In this document: piece by piece, positions 1-9,572 of the stretch
How positions within the stretch are numbered: position 1 is the stretch's first letter
How the letters are laid out: each line of letters begins with the position of its first letter
DNA from: G965216255 sp965216255
GTDB lineage: Bacteria; Bacteroidota; Rhodothermia; Rhodothermales; Bin80
DNA length: 64,000 nt
Assembly (NCBI GenBank): GCA_965216255.1
Contig: OZ244148.1
Span: forward strand, 2,728,001 to 2,792,000
Direction: 5' to 3'
The notes under the pieces: generated by a model
Told to the model about the DNA's origin: nothing
Seen by the model: only the letters and a program-made list of their open reading frames with translations
Databases searched by the model: none
Position numbers and translations under genes: made by a program

Positions 1-563
1 AATACCGCAGGATGCTTGAACGGTTGTCAGTAGCCGACAAGAGTCAGCGAAGTAGCACAGAGGAACATACCAGACAATTCCTTAAGGACAAGTACGCGGC
101 TGCGCGCTGGTTTATTGATTCGATCAACCAGCGCCGCCGCACCATGTATGCTGTTATGCAAGCATTGGTGGTCATGCAGCGGGATTTCTTCCGCTACGGG
201 GAGGGCCACCTACGGCCACTCATCCTGAAAAATGTGGCGGAACGCACCAGTCTTGATATTTCCACCGTCAGCCGTGTGGTAAGCGGCAAATATGTTCAGT
301 GCGATTTCGGGGTATACGAATTGAAGTACTTTTTCTCCGAGGGACTGGAGACCGCTGGAGGCGATTATGTATCGAACCGCGAAGTAAAGGCCATCATAGA
401 GGGTATCGTAAGCGAGGAAGACAAGACGCGTCCATTATCCGACCAAAAGATTTCCGAGCTACTGCAGGGGCGAGGCTATCGCATTGCGCGTCGCACGGTT
501 ACCAAGTACCGCGAGCAGCTGAACATCCCCGTCGGGCGCCTTCGCAGGGAGTTTGTGCTCTAA
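1..563 (+). CDS. rpoN: RNA polymerase sigma-54 factor RpoN, C-terminal part (5' end outside window)
   Basis: This is the C-terminal end of sigma-54, which directs RNA polymerase to -24/-12 promoters and needs an AAA+ activator. The reading frame is open from the first bases, so the gene starts upstream of the window. The visible part holds the core-binding/HTH region (NVAERTSLDISTVSRVVSGK) and, near the end, the RpoN box ARRTVTKYRE that contacts the -24 element. The protein ends 14 residues after the box begins to close, as usual in the family. It is followed after about 33 bp by an aminotransferase gene on the same strand. Identification is strong because the RpoN box is nearly invariant. 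Confidence 0.95.
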   Translation, partial: YRRMLERLSVADKSQRSSTEEHTRQFLKDKYAAARWFIDSINQRRRTMYAVMQALVVMQRDFFRYGEGHLRPLILKNVAERTSLDISTVSRVVSGKYVQCDFGVYELKYFFSEGLETAGGDYVSNREVKAIIEGIVSEEDKTRPLSDQKISELLQGRGYRIARRTVTKYREQLNIPVGRLRREFVL

Positions 564-596
564 TAGCAGCGGCTAAGGGCTCCCGATTAGTATCTT

Positions 597-2102
597 TTGG
601 AAACGCTTTCAATACTACCAATGGAGACCATGGCTACGGCTACCCTAGAGGATTACTTCTCGCCGTTTCGCCGCGAGATTATTGGCCAGGACCAGTATTT
701 CGCCTCGCCGTATGGGCGAAAGCAAATACTATACGCGGACTGGACGGCAAGCGGACGCTTATACAGGCCCATTGAGGAATGCCTCCTGCAGCGAATCGGG
801 CCGTTTATCGGTAATACTCACACAGAGACCAGCATCACTGGAACGTCCATGACCCGGGCATACCACTATGCGCGGCAGTGCATCCGTGACCACGTCCATG
901 CCGCACCGAACGACGTGCTCATTACGGCCTGCTCGGGTATGACCCGCGTGTTGGCCAAACTGCAGCGCATCCTCGGGCTGCGCATTCCGGAGCGGGCTCC
1001 GGTCAAGATGAGCCTTCGGGAGACAGAGAAACCGCTGGTCATCCTTTCGCACATGGAACACCACTCCAATCACACGTCCTGGCTGGAGACCATCGCGGAC
1101 GTTCATTGGCTGGAGCCCGACGAGGAGGGACTGGTAAGCCCGGACAACCTTGAGGCCACCCTGACGCGCTACTGCGGCCGCGGGCTCAAGATTGGCGCTT
1201 TCACGGCGTGCTCGAATGTCACCGGAATACAGACCCCCTACCACGAACTGGCCCGGATCATGCATCGCCATGGCGGGCTGTGCTTCGTGGACTTTGCTGC
1301 ATCCGGTCCCTACGTGCCCATAGATATGCACCCGCCTGACCCCGAGGCCCGGCTGGACGCCATCTTTTTCTCTCCGCATAAATTCCTGGGAGGGCCCGGG
1401 TCAGCGGCCGTACTCGTATTTAGTTCAGACCTCTATAAAAACAGCGTGCCGGATATATGCGGTGGCGGCACGGTGGAGTGGACCAACCCGTGGGGCGAGC
1501 ATAGCTACTTCAGCGACATCGAGATGAGGGAAGACGGCGGGACACCGGCCTTTCTCCAAACCATAAAGACAGCGCTGGCCATCCGCCTTAAGGAAAGGAT
1601 GGGGCCAAGCCGCATGTTGGCACGCGAGCACCAACTTGTAGACCGCGCCCTGCGGCAACTACGACGCATACCGCGGATGCGCATTCTGGCAAACGATATA
1701 GAAGACCGCCTTGGAATTATTTCCTTCTGCATCGACGACATACACTTCAACCTGTTAGTCCGCCTACTCAATGATCGCTTTGGCGTCCAGGCGCGCGGCG
1801 GCTGCTCTTGCGCCGGAACGTACGGCCATTATCTGCTTAAGGTCAGCTACGCCCAGTCTCACCGCATCACCAGCTTGATAGATCAAGGCGACCTTTCCGC
1901 TAAGCCAGGCTGGATACGCCTATCACTCCACCCTACAATGACAAATGCAGATGTGGACTTCGCCTGTAATGCTATTCATGAGATCGTGACCCATATAGAA
2001 AAATGGCAGCAAGACTATCGGTACGACTGCAAGACCAACGAGTGGATGCATCCGCGCAGTCCGGATAGTCTCGTGCAGACGTGGTTCGACTCAGCAATTT
2101 GA
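597..2102 (+). CDS. Class V aminotransferase (cysteine-desulfurase-like PLP enzyme)
   Basis: A PLP-dependent fold-type I enzyme of the class V aminotransferase/NifS-SufS superfamily. Visible motifs are HMEHHSN (substrate/PLP region), the Schiff-base lysine in SPHKFLGGPG (about residue 262) and a cysteine loop RGGCSCAG (Cys403/Cys405) where SufS-type enzymes carry the catalytic cysteine. At about 500 residues it is longer than typical SufS (about 410), with extra sequence at the C-terminus. Three in-frame ATGs (597, 621, 630) are possible starts; none has a clear Shine-Dalgarno, and 630 (MATATLEDYF) is a good alternative. No Suf/Isc partner genes are nearby, so cysteine desulfurase activity is unproven. 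Confidence 0.85.
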   Translation: METLSILPMETMATATLEDYFSPFRREIIGQDQYFASPYGRKQILYADWTASGRLYRPIEECLLQRIGPFIGNTHTETSITGTSMTRAYHYARQCIRDHVHAAPNDVLITACSGMTRVLAKLQRILGLRIPERAPVKMSLRETEKPLVILSHMEHHSNHTSWLETIADVHWLEPDEEGLVSPDNLEATLTRYCGRGLKIGAFTACSNVTGIQTPYHELARIMHRHGGLCFVDFAASGPYVPIDMHPPDPEARLDAIFFSPHKFLGGPGSAAVLVFSSDLYKNSVPDICGGGTVEWTNPWGEHSYFSDIEMREDGGTPAFLQTIKTALAIRLKERMGPSRMLAREHQLVDRALRQLRRIPRMRILANDIEDRLGIISFCIDDIHFNLLVRLLNDRFGVQARGGCSCAGTYGHYLLKVSYAQSHRITSLIDQGDLSAKPGWIRLSLHPTMTNADVDFACNAIHEIVTHIEKWQQDYRYDCKTNEWMHPRSPDSLVQTWFDSAI

Positions 2103-2849
2103 GGCGGTCGCGCTTTTCGCACTTGGGTAGCTGTGTGTCATCATAAAGCGCCGAGCCATCAACACAAAGAGCTAGCTGGGCAAGGTCGCCCAGAATCGAT
2201 AGAACGCCAATGGGAATAAATTAAGACACTAGGATGCTTCCCGCGTGAAGAGGGCGGGGTGCGCTACAGAAATTCCCGACCCGCGGCCCTCCTCGCGCCA
2301 CTAAATTGTCGGTGCTCCCTGAGTAAGTTGACGATATATGAATGCACGATGGCAAGGTCAATGGATTTAGCGACCGTCTTGTGCACACCATTCAACCCTA
2401 AGCATTGCCTATTGCGCATGGCCGACGGCTAAAGATGCATTGCCTTCCTTTTCGATGAAATCAACGCCCATCTAATTGGTCCCAGTCTCCAACGGGCAGA
2501 AGGCAGCCACGCGACGCAGAGAGCGCTAGCGCGACTAATGGCTGCCAGAAAATTGGCCATCCTGAGGGCTTTTCTCTAGAGATTAAGACGCGCCTATGGC
2601 GACCTTTAGTCGGCAGATATTTTGACAAGGCCTAGCGAACGGTGGATTGTCCAGCCTCACCCCACATACACGATTTCGACGAAGATATAAAGCAATGCTG
2701 GTGCACGACTTTCTGGACAAGGTGTCCCACAGTGACTACACGTCAGGGTCCACGCTTAAGGTGTATTAAGAAAGGCCGCACGATCTGTCACATTGGTCCG
2801 ATTATTGCCGTATACGATACTGAAACCGTCACAAGGCAAGGAGTCAGCC
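2103..2849. other. Long gene-free stretch
   Basis: About 750 bp without a convincing gene. No tRNA, rRNA, riboswitch or terminator was recognised. Only short open frames occur. A minus-strand frame beside the aminotransferase stop (about 2220 down to 2103) has a vaguely transposase-like composition but cannot be assigned. The stretch lies next to other gene debris and an IS copy, so it is probably decayed sequence. Confidence 0.5.
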
Positions 2850-3110
2850 ATGCATACACCGAATTCTTATGCGCCTTTGCGCACGCTATTTGCACGATAC
2901 TTGGCCGGCGAAATCGAGGAATCTCTCTGGAGTTCGATCATGTCGGCCCTGGATGCAAGAGAGACAAGCCATGCGGAACGAATGGCGCTCGTTACATTCC
3001 TGAATGATGCCACCTCAGAGCGCTGGGTAGGCACGCGCCCAGTTCAAGGGCAGGTGCTACATGAAGTAGTAAGGCCAATGTGGCCCGCTTATGCGGGTGT
3101 TGCCGGATAG
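2850..3110 (+). CDS. Small hypothetical protein, 86 aa
   Basis: I do not recognise this protein. The ATG at 2850 is preceded by a good ribosome-binding site (aaggag, about 6 bases upstream), unlike most genes here. The frame begins MHTPNSYAPLRTLFARYLAG and continues with an amphipathic helical stretch rich in Ala, Glu and Leu; there is no signal peptide or membrane segment. An upstream ATG at 2793 is in frame but has no RBS. It stands alone in a decayed region, so it may be a remnant of something larger. Confidence 0.45.
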   Translation: MHTPNSYAPLRTLFARYLAGEIEESLWSSIMSALDARETSHAERMALVTFLNDATSERWVGTRPVQGQVLHEVVRPMWPAYAGVAG

Positions 3111-3268
3111 GACGTATCCATCTGCTCCTCGGCCACAATCGCCGTTTCGGAACAGGAACCCCTGTTCGACTTTTGGCGGACCGGAGCATAGTCATATCGG
3201 AGGCAAGGCTGGCGCCGAGTTCGCCAATGTCCGGGGCCGGGGCCGGCGTCGTACTCTAGTCCCTGCTT

Positions 3269-3508
3269 CTACTGGTTCAGTTGGAATACCGTACCAAAGG
3301 TATCACGCACCGCGTACAGGTAGTCGCCTTCGATGTCTCTTCTCCCCCAGTGGCCGGACACCTCAAACGAATAGTGATAGGACCCATCCTCGACCGCATA
3401 AACATCGACGATCCCAGCCTGAATTGCCGCGCGGCATAAGGTAGATGCGCTTTGCCGCTCATTTTCGTGTGTTCGGCCTCGATAGACGGCATTGTGGCAA
3501 TCTGGTCG
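3269..3508 (-). pseudogene. LCCL-domain-like gene fragment truncated beside an IS
   Basis: The minus strand is open for 79 codons between an in-frame TGA (3509-3511) and a TAG (3269-3271). The translation has the pattern of an LCCL-like domain: a YRGRTHENERQSASTLCRAA stretch followed by IQAG and a beta-rich tail ending in TFGTVFQLNQ. There is no credible start codon. The 5' end lies about 20 bp from the left end of the IS copy starting at 3528, so the gene was probably cut by that insertion or by later deletion. The domain assignment is by motif only. Confidence 0.45.
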
Positions 3509-3527
3509 TCATCTCTTTTACGAAGTA

Positions 3528-5288
3528 GTGCTTGTACGAAAATGCTTTAAGTCGCGACGAAACAATCGGTTATATCTTGCACTTGGCAATAATTCTGAGG
3601 GCCGTATAGCCGATTTGGGCGTTTAAGAGCGCAAAACAGCTCACATTCGTCAGGGAAACCATGCGCAAGATTGTCCCAGAGTGCCGTGCACTCGACAGTA
3701 CGCCAATCGAGGAGATTGCCATAGGCCCGAGAATGCGCCACGACATGAGTGCGGTGCTCAAGGGTCTGCAGTGCGTCTACTGCAAGGCGGAATCCCGCGC
3801 GGCCTTGTTCACGATTCTGGAAGCGCACTTTCAGCCGGGTATGCGCAGAGATGTCGGGCAACCGGGCATGGATCTATGGCGCGTCATCGTGTTTGCGATA
3901 GTCAAGCAGTGCCTGGATCTGGACTACGATGCTTTGTTGTACCGGGCCAACAACCATCTCTTGCTGCGGGAGCTCTTGGGGCACGGCGAGGCCGCCTTTG
4001 ACGCGGTGAATCACAGCAGACAGCACTTGGTGGACAACGTGCAGCTTTTGACTCCGGAGCTGGTCCTGGAGGTGATCCATTTCATAGTGCGGACGGCGCA
4101 CAAGGTGGCTGCAAAAAAGTCTGGGGCCGCGCTAGGCGTCGCTGCGATTCCAGGGTGGTTAAGACGCATGTGCACTATCCCACCGATGCGGGCCTGTGCT
4201 GGGATGCACTTCGTGGTCTAATACGTGTGAGAGCACGCTCGGCTGCGGCATTCGCTCTTCCGGGCTGGCGCAAGCATGCGGATCGCACGCGGAAGGTATA
4301 CCAGGCCTTCAGCCGGGTGCGGACGGCCCCGCGCTACCGGCAACATCCGAAAGGAGTGAAGGCGTACTTGCGCCAGTGCACACAGACTGCAGCACGTACG
4401 CTGTTGAATGCCTTGGCCACGGCGCAGAAATCGGCGGCGGCGCGAGCGGATATCGCGTATTACTTGTACTATGTGGACTTGTTGGTGGATCAGTCGTCGC
4501 ATCCTCTTGGGCGAGAAGATTCCGCATGCGCAGAAAGTGTTTCCCATCCACAAGCCACATACGCGTTGGATCAGCAAAGGCAAGGCGGGGGTGCTGGCGG
4601 AGCTCGGCCTTCCGGTCGCACTGGTAGAAGATGAGCACCGGTTGGCTTATCACATCCTGTGGGACACATCAGATGTTGAGGTGGCGGTAGCGATCATTGA
4701 CGCGGTGCAGGCGGCTTTTCCAGCGTTCAATGCGTGCAGTTTTGACCGGGGCTTTCACAGCTTGAAGAATCGAGAAGCATTGGATGCTCGGCTGGCGCTC
4801 AATGCGCTTCCGAAGAACGGCAAGCTTTCTCTGGCGGAGCGTGCGCGAAAGCGCGCGCCTGCGTTCAAGGCAGCGCAGCGGCAGCAGCCGGCCGCCGAGT
4901 CGTGTCTGGCCAATTTCGGACTTCGGGGCGGTGGCGGCAGAAGAGTCCGGAGAACTTCGCGCTGATGGTGAGCCTGTCGGTGTTGGCGGTCAACGTGCAC
5001 CGGCTGGGCTGTCTGGTGCGCGACCAGGAACGGGCAACGAATAAGGCGTCGGCGAAAGCGCGCGGCGTAGGCCCGCTACCACCTCGCAGAAAGGTCCCAA
5101 TCGCAGGCCCCAAGGGACACGTATGCCCTCCCGATAGGAACACAACGCCCTTCGAGCCGCAAACTGCCCGTGCGCGCACGCAAGAGACGCTAGCATGGCC
5201 GAAACACTCGAAGCGGACCGTCAACGAACTCAAAAACGACCGTGCCTATGCACTCAATGCCGAAAAAAGAGAGTATTCGGTCAATCAC
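3528..5288 (+). mobile_element. Degenerate insertion sequence, copy 1 (ISNCY/IS5-like DDE type)
   Basis: A 1761 bp element nearly identical to the copy at 55749-57534. The left end gtgcttgtacgaa and the right end, read inward as gtgattgaccgaa, form imperfect terminal inverted repeats. Flanking hexamers gaagta (3522-3527) and taggta (5289-5294) match at only 4 of 6 positions, so the target duplication has decayed or been replaced. Several small deletions relative to copy 2 break the transposase. A tail of about 300 bp after the transposase is conserved in both copies. Confidence 0.85.
3661..4965 (+). pseudogene. Frameshifted transposase of IS copy 1
   Basis: This begins MRKIVPECRALDSTPIEEIA exactly like the intact 477-residue transposase at 55882, but the frame is lost several times. 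There is a one-base deletion near 4133 (after GAALGV), a loss of several bases near 4492, a six-base deletion near 4641 (missing the Phe-Ile of HRFILAYH) and further losses near 4932. The reading continues through three different frames. The element can at best be mobilised in trans by copy 2. Confidence 0.88.
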
Positions 5289-5606
5289 TAGGTAGCATGA
5301 ATTCATGGGTCCGTATAGCTCCGAAACCTGGAGCCCGACCGAGCAATGAAGTCGATTTTACAGCCTCTCACCAAGCGGGCAGCATCTGGCTGAAGCGGTG
5401 ATCCATCATAAACCTGACTGACTGGAAACGCGCTCGGAGCCGCAAAGCTCGGACGGAGCTGCCGAGCGCTGCTCGCCAAGAAAGATCCCCTGAGACCTTC
5501 GCCTTCCGGATCAAGGCCGGGTGTTATTGCCCCGATGAGTCTCCTGCAAGATCTCGGCCCACGCCGGTCCATCTGCCATTGTGGCTACGCAGCGCTGACA
5601 CCCTGC
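5289..5606. other. Non-coding stretch after IS copy 1
   Basis: About 320 bp between the IS right end and the 3' end of the minus-strand membrane-protein gene. I see no convincing gene, tRNA or strong terminator. Some local GC-rich inverted patches (around 5430-5490) could fold but have no T-tract. Confidence 0.4.
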
Positions 5607-6479
5607 TCATTCGGAATTTTCCGCAGGCGGCTCCGGTGCCGCATACCACATCGCCTCGCCGACCGAAACAAGGCTGCCATACCAGCCTACGGTAAACAGT
5701 GCCCGTATAAGAAGCAGAACCTGCTGCACGATGAAAAGGCCCACGACCGCTACCAGGCCTGTGCCTCCCATTTGTATTTCAAGCACAGCGGTCGCCATCA
5801 CAAGAAGTATACCTGCTCCCATCCATATTCCATAGGCGGCAGACACCACCGGATAGCGGAATAGGCCCGTAACCCCTGCCCGCAATGAAGCCATAATAGA
5901 CGCCTCCTCAATCACTATGGCCGCCCGTGATATGTCTCTCATGATGTCGACACCGACCAATAGCACTACAACCGAGAGCGGAATCCCAACCACCATGATC
6001 CAGAATATTGCTTTCCCACCCCCCCGAACCGATCCAATGAGACCAAGAAGCGAGGGAACAACGTTAAGAAGGAAGGCAGTCAGCGCCGCGAAGACGATCC
6101 CCACAACCGCGCTGCGTAGACCGAAGCGCGCCGCCCCTTGCCAAAACGACTGCGCTGCGTCTGCACGGAGCGCATGCACCAATCCCACTCCTGCAGCCGC
6201 CTTCCACAGCAATGCAAGGGGAACGAACCACAAAAGGTGTAGCCCATTCCGGACCAGTGCATCCTTGGCGCCAGCCAAAACGTCTGCCCAAAGCACAACA
6301 TTCGGGCCCTCTACCAGATCGCTGCCAAAACCGGTCGGCGCCACCACCTCATGCAGGGACTGCACCAACGGAACCGAGAGCCCCACCCCCAGCACAAAGT
6401 GCACACCCCATACAAGCAGCACAAGATCAGGGCGCCGCCGGATGCCTTCGATGCCCACGCGTAGTGCGTCATTGACCAT
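5607..6479 (-). CDS. Multi-pass membrane protein of unknown function
   Basis: I do not recognise a named family. The protein (about 290 aa) has about six hydrophobic helices: near the N-terminus (DLVLLVWGVHFVLGVGLSV), the middle (LLWFVPLALLWKAAAGVG, AVVGIVFAALTAFLLNVV, IFWIMVVGIPLSVVVLLVGV) and the C-terminus (GILLVMATAVLEI, LVAVVGLFIVQQVLLLI). The ATG at 6479 begins just after the stop of the upstream M1 peptidase, giving a tight two-gene operon. A longer frame from 6521 would overlap that gene by 37 bp and is less likely. The architecture resembles DUF4013-type membrane proteins, but this is only a resemblance. Confidence 0.75.
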   Translation of the reverse strand: MVNDALRVGIEGIRRRPDLVLLVWGVHFVLGVGLSVPLVQSLHEVVAPTGFGSDLVEGPNVVLWADVLAGAKDALVRNGLHLLWFVPLALLWKAAAGVGLVHALRADAAQSFWQGAARFGLRSAVVGIVFAALTAFLLNVVPSLLGLIGSVRGGGKAIFWIMVVGIPLSVVVLLVGVDIMRDISRAAIVIEEASIMASLRAGVTGLFRYPVVSAAYGIWMGAGILLVMATAVLEIQMGGTGLVAVVGLFIVQQVLLLIRALFTVGWYGSLVSVGEAMWYAAPEPPAENSE

Positions 6480-6484
6480 ATCGA

Positions 6485-8380
6485 TCAGAATGCCGCGAGA
6501 TGGAGCAGCCGCTGGACCCACACCGATACGGTGGCACCTGCCTTCAGCGCAAAAGTGTCCGTACCGCTAATTCGGCGCCTGTTATTTAGTCTGTTGACAT
6601 CCAGCCAAATGCGATTATCGGGGTCCAGATAGGCTTCTGCAACTGGGCGGTCAAACACAAGCGTATGCTCTGGAGCCTTCCCATTCCACATGCGCTCATG
6701 CTCGCTACCGTCCTCAAAACGAATTCGCACGGTCTGCGGATAAACGCCGTCACTACGCCGCTCCAGCCGCACTATCGTCTCGCCTGCCCCCGCAGGCTCA
6801 ATCCCGACTACAGCATAGTCCACCACAGCGCTGCCGTATACATACTGCGAGAAAAACCAGTCAAGATCATCTCCAGACACCTCTTCGGTAATCTTCTGAA
6901 AGTCACGCGCGGTAGGGTGCCGGTAGCGCCAGCGCTCAAAGTAAGTCTGCAGCACCTGCTGCATAACGGGCCACCCAAGATAGCCTTCAAGCGAGCGCAG
7001 GACGGTGGCAGCCTTAGAATACGAGGCCTTGCCATAGTCCGAGCTGGCGTGGTATTTCCAGGAGTAGGTCTGCAATACCGCCCGGCTCGGAGTCGGCTTC
7101 GCATAAATCAGGCGATGCATGGGGCCGTCATCCAGGCGTATGCCGGGAATGTCTGCCACGGAGCCAGGACCGTAGTATTCATCCATTATGCGCGCCTCGA
7201 TATACGAATTCAGCCCCTCATCGAGCCAGGCTTCTTCAAATTCGTTTGAGGCCAGGAGACCGTAGAAATACTGGTGACCAAATTCATGGATCGTTACAAA
7301 CTCGGGCATCCGCAGCCAGCGCGGCATACCGTAGGCCGTGCCGCACGTGATAAGCATAGGGTATTCCATGCCGTTGGCGCCGCCGAGTCCGTCCACCAGC
7401 GTCAATTCGGTATACGGGTACGTGCCCAGGATTTCGTCGTAGGCCACCAGCGCGACCTTCGCGGCAGCAAAATGCCGCTCCGCCTGCCTCCGGTGCTCCG
7501 GCTGCATCAGCAGCCGTATCGTAACGTGCTCCCACTGGTCGCTGAAGGAGAGGAAGGCCGGGCTAGCGGTCCAGGCAAAATCATGCACGTCTTCGGCATA
7601 GTACTGCACACGCCGACGCCCGCCCGCTGTCGCGCTTGCTACCTGCACGCCTGTCGCGCCAACCACAAAATCCTCCGGCACGTCGATGGTAACGTCGTAC
7701 GTGCCGAAGTCCGCATAAAACTCGCTGTTAGCGTGAAACTGATGGGTATTCCATCGCCCGCGCGGTGCATCCATCGGCACGTACCGCTGCCCCGGGACCT
7801 CGTAAACACCAAGCTTTGGAAACCACTGGGCCACCATGAAGAAGAGCGTCCCGTCCGGCTTTTCCTTGTAGCCAGTGCGCGCCACGATTTCCGGAAGGTG
7901 GGCTGCAAAGCGCACGGAGAGCTCCGCCGCGCCCCCGGGCAGAACGGCTACCGGAAGCTGCAGCGCCGCCACCGTACGGTCGGCATGATTTTGGTCATCC
8001 GGCTGTATGAAAAAGAGGCTGTCGGTTAGGTCCACCTCTCCACCTGCCGTCACAAGCAGAAGCCGCTGAATTTCTAGGCCGCCCACTAGGCCAGCAGCTC
8101 GGAATCCGCGATGGCGCCCACCGCTTTCACGCATGAACGTAGATTCCTCATCGCTGAATGCATTGAGATACAGGTGGAACTGCAGCGAATCCACCGGTAC
8201 CACGTCAGGATTACGCCACGTGATGCGTGCCGCACCCTGTACCGTACGCGTGTCCGTATCCAGCACCGCTTCCATCACATAGGAAACCCGGTTTTCGCTC
8301 TTGGGCCCATCGTAGATGGTGGGACGCTGACCGGCTGCGGGAACGGGAGCCACCGCCAACAACAGAAGCAGGCCCTTCAT
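6485..8380 (-). CDS. M1 family zinc metallopeptidase, secreted
   Basis: A gluzincin aminopeptidase-type protein of 631 aa. It begins with a signal peptide (MKGLLLLLAVAPVPAAGQ), then the N-terminal beta-sandwich domain. The catalytic domain has a GANGMEY motif (substrate N-terminus recognition), the zinc site HEFGH (residues 365-369) and the third ligand Glu388 in EEAWLDEGLN, with spacing exactly as in M1. A C-terminal beta domain follows. The open frame extends upstream to 8887, but that part is antisense to hisE/hisG, so the start at 8380 is chosen. It is divergent from hisE and followed by a membrane protein gene 5 bp downstream. Confidence 0.92.
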   Translation of the reverse strand: MKGLLLLLAVAPVPAAGQRPTIYDGPKSENRVSYVMEAVLDTDTRTVQGAARITWRNPDVVPVDSLQFHLYLNAFSDEESTFMRESGGRHRGFRAAGLVGGLEIQRLLLVTAGGEVDLTDSLFFIQPDDQNHADRTVAALQLPVAVLPGGAAELSVRFAAHLPEIVARTGYKEKPDGTLFFMVAQWFPKLGVYEVPGQRYVPMDAPRGRWNTHQFHANSEFYADFGTYDVTIDVPEDFVVGATGVQVASATAGGRRRVQYYAEDVHDFAWTASPAFLSFSDQWEHVTIRLLMQPEHRRQAERHFAAAKVALVAYDEILGTYPYTELTLVDGLGGANGMEYPMLITCGTAYGMPRWLRMPEFVTIHEFGHQYFYGLLASNEFEEAWLDEGLNSYIEARIMDEYYGPGSVADIPGIRLDDGPMHRLIYAKPTPSRAVLQTYSWKYHASSDYGKASYSKAATVLRSLEGYLGWPVMQQVLQTYFERWRYRHPTARDFQKITEEVSGDDLDWFFSQYVYGSAVVDYAVVGIEPAGAGETIVRLERRSDGVYPQTVRIRFEDGSEHERMWNGKAPEHTLVFDRPVAEAYLDPDNRIWLDVNRLNNRRRISGTDTFALKAGATVSVWVQRLLHLAAF

Positions 8381-8460
8381 TTGTTTAATACGAATGCGGA
8401 AGGTGAGGAGAACACCTGCGTGCTCAGGCGTACAACGGCAATTTACAGTTCCTGACGCCC

Positions 8461-8724
8461 ATGAAGAGATTTGAGGAGCTCTTCGCTGAACTTCAAGAAA
8501 AAGTAGCCACCCAGCACCCGGCATCCGGGACTGTCGAGGCCGTTGCCGCTGGCACCCATAGCATTGGCAAAAAGATCCTGGAGGAAGCGGGCGAAGTATG
8601 GATGGCTGCCCAGCATGAAGGACGGGAAAGAACCGCCGAGGAAATAGCGCAGCTCCTCTATCACGTGCAGGTTCTAATGCTCGCCTGTGGGCTAACCCTT
8701 GAAGACGTATACAACTACCTGTGA
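8461..8724 (+). CDS. hisE: Phosphoribosyl-ATP pyrophosphohydrolase
   Basis: This enzyme hydrolyses phosphoribosyl-ATP to phosphoribosyl-AMP and pyrophosphate, the second step of histidine synthesis, in the cytoplasm. The 87-residue all-helical protein carries the MazG-like metal site (GKKILEEAGEVWMAA ... EEIAQLLYH) and the usual HisE ending with a VYNYL-type tail. It overlaps hisG by one base (TGATG), so the two are translationally coupled. HisE here is a stand-alone protein rather than a HisIE fusion; no other his genes occur in the window. The gene is divergent from the M1 peptidase, so its promoter should lie within 8381-8460. Confidence 0.93.
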   Translation: MKRFEELFAELQEKVATQHPASGTVEAVAAGTHSIGKKILEEAGEVWMAAQHEGRERTAEEIAQLLYHVQVLMLACGLTLEDVYNYL

Positions 8725-9566
8725 TGCTCCAGATCGCCTTGCCCAACAAGGGCAACTTGGCTTGTGGGTCCATTGAACTCTTGCAGGCCGCTGGGTACAG
8801 GTGTGGCCGCGCCGGGCGCGAACTGTGCGTACGGGACAGCAACAACGGCGTTACTTTTTTTTTCCTGCGGCCAAGAGACATAGCCATCTACGTCAGTAAC
8901 GGTGTCCTTGATCTCGGCATAACGGGCCGAGACATGCTCATCGACAGCCGGAAAAGCCTCGTCGAACTCCTGGCACTCGGCTTCGGGAAGGCCCTCTTCC
9001 ACTACGCCGTGCCCAGGGATGCTGGCACAGAATCCCTTGAAGGCTTACGCATCGCCACGTCCTATACATCGCTGGTGGAACAGGACCTGAAGGAGCGCGG
9101 CGTTGATGCACAGCTTATTCCGCTTGACGGCGCCGTCGAAATTTCCGTGCAGCTCGGCGTGGCAGATGCCATAGCCGATGTAGTGCAGACGGGACAGACG
9201 CTGACCGATGCCGGGCTGGTGACCATGGGACCGCCCATCCTGAAGTCGGAGGCTGTCTTGGTATCACGCCAGGCAGCAGACACGCTGGAGGACCCGGCGC
9301 GACGCCTCATAGAGCGGCTGCGCGGTATCGTGCTGGCACGTGAATTCGTAATGATTGAGTATGATTGCCCGAAAGAGCGGCTCCCATCCGCCTGTGCCGT
9401 CACTCCTGGCATTGAGTCTCCTACCGTTGCTCCGCTTAGCAATCCAGGATGGGTAGCAGTAAAGGCCATGGCGCGTTGGAGCGAGGCCAACCGCATCATG
9501 GATGCACTCGAAGCCCTTGGAGCCAAGGGCATAATACTAACTGAGATACGTACCTGCCGGATCTGA
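8724..9566 (+). CDS. hisG: ATP phosphoribosyltransferase, long form
   Basis: This enzyme condenses ATP and PRPP to phosphoribosyl-ATP, the committed step of histidine synthesis. The N-terminus MLQIALPNKGNL and the DLGITGRDML motif are typical. The central segment DGAVEISVQLGVADAIADVV includes the PRPP-binding loop region. With 280 residues it is the long form, whose C-terminal ACT-like domain (from about residue 205) mediates feedback inhibition by histidine, so no HisZ is needed. The ATG at 8724 overlaps the hisE stop; a GTG at 8721 is also possible. The next gene starts 6 bp downstream. Confidence 0.95.
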   Translation: MLQIALPNKGNLACGSIELLQAAGYRCGRAGRELCVRDSNNGVTFFFLRPRDIAIYVSNGVLDLGITGRDMLIDSRKSLVELLALGFGKALFHYAVPRDAGTESLEGLRIATSYTSLVEQDLKERGVDAQLIPLDGAVEISVQLGVADAIADVVQTGQTLTDAGLVTMGPPILKSEAVLVSRQAADTLEDPARRLIERLRGIVLAREFVMIEYDCPKERLPSACAVTPGIESPTVAPLSNPGWVAVKAMARWSEANRIMDALEALGAKGIILTEIRTCRI

Positions 9567-9572
9567 GCCTAT

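Noticed and set aside
2103..2220. Minus-strand frame with a transposase-like phrase (LALCVDGSALYDDTQLPK)
   Set aside because: It is about 40 codons, has no start, and no family can be named; kept only as a note in the gene-free stretch.
8381..8887. N-terminal extension of the M1 peptidase frame
   Set aside because: It is antisense to hisE and hisG; the signal peptide starts at 8380.
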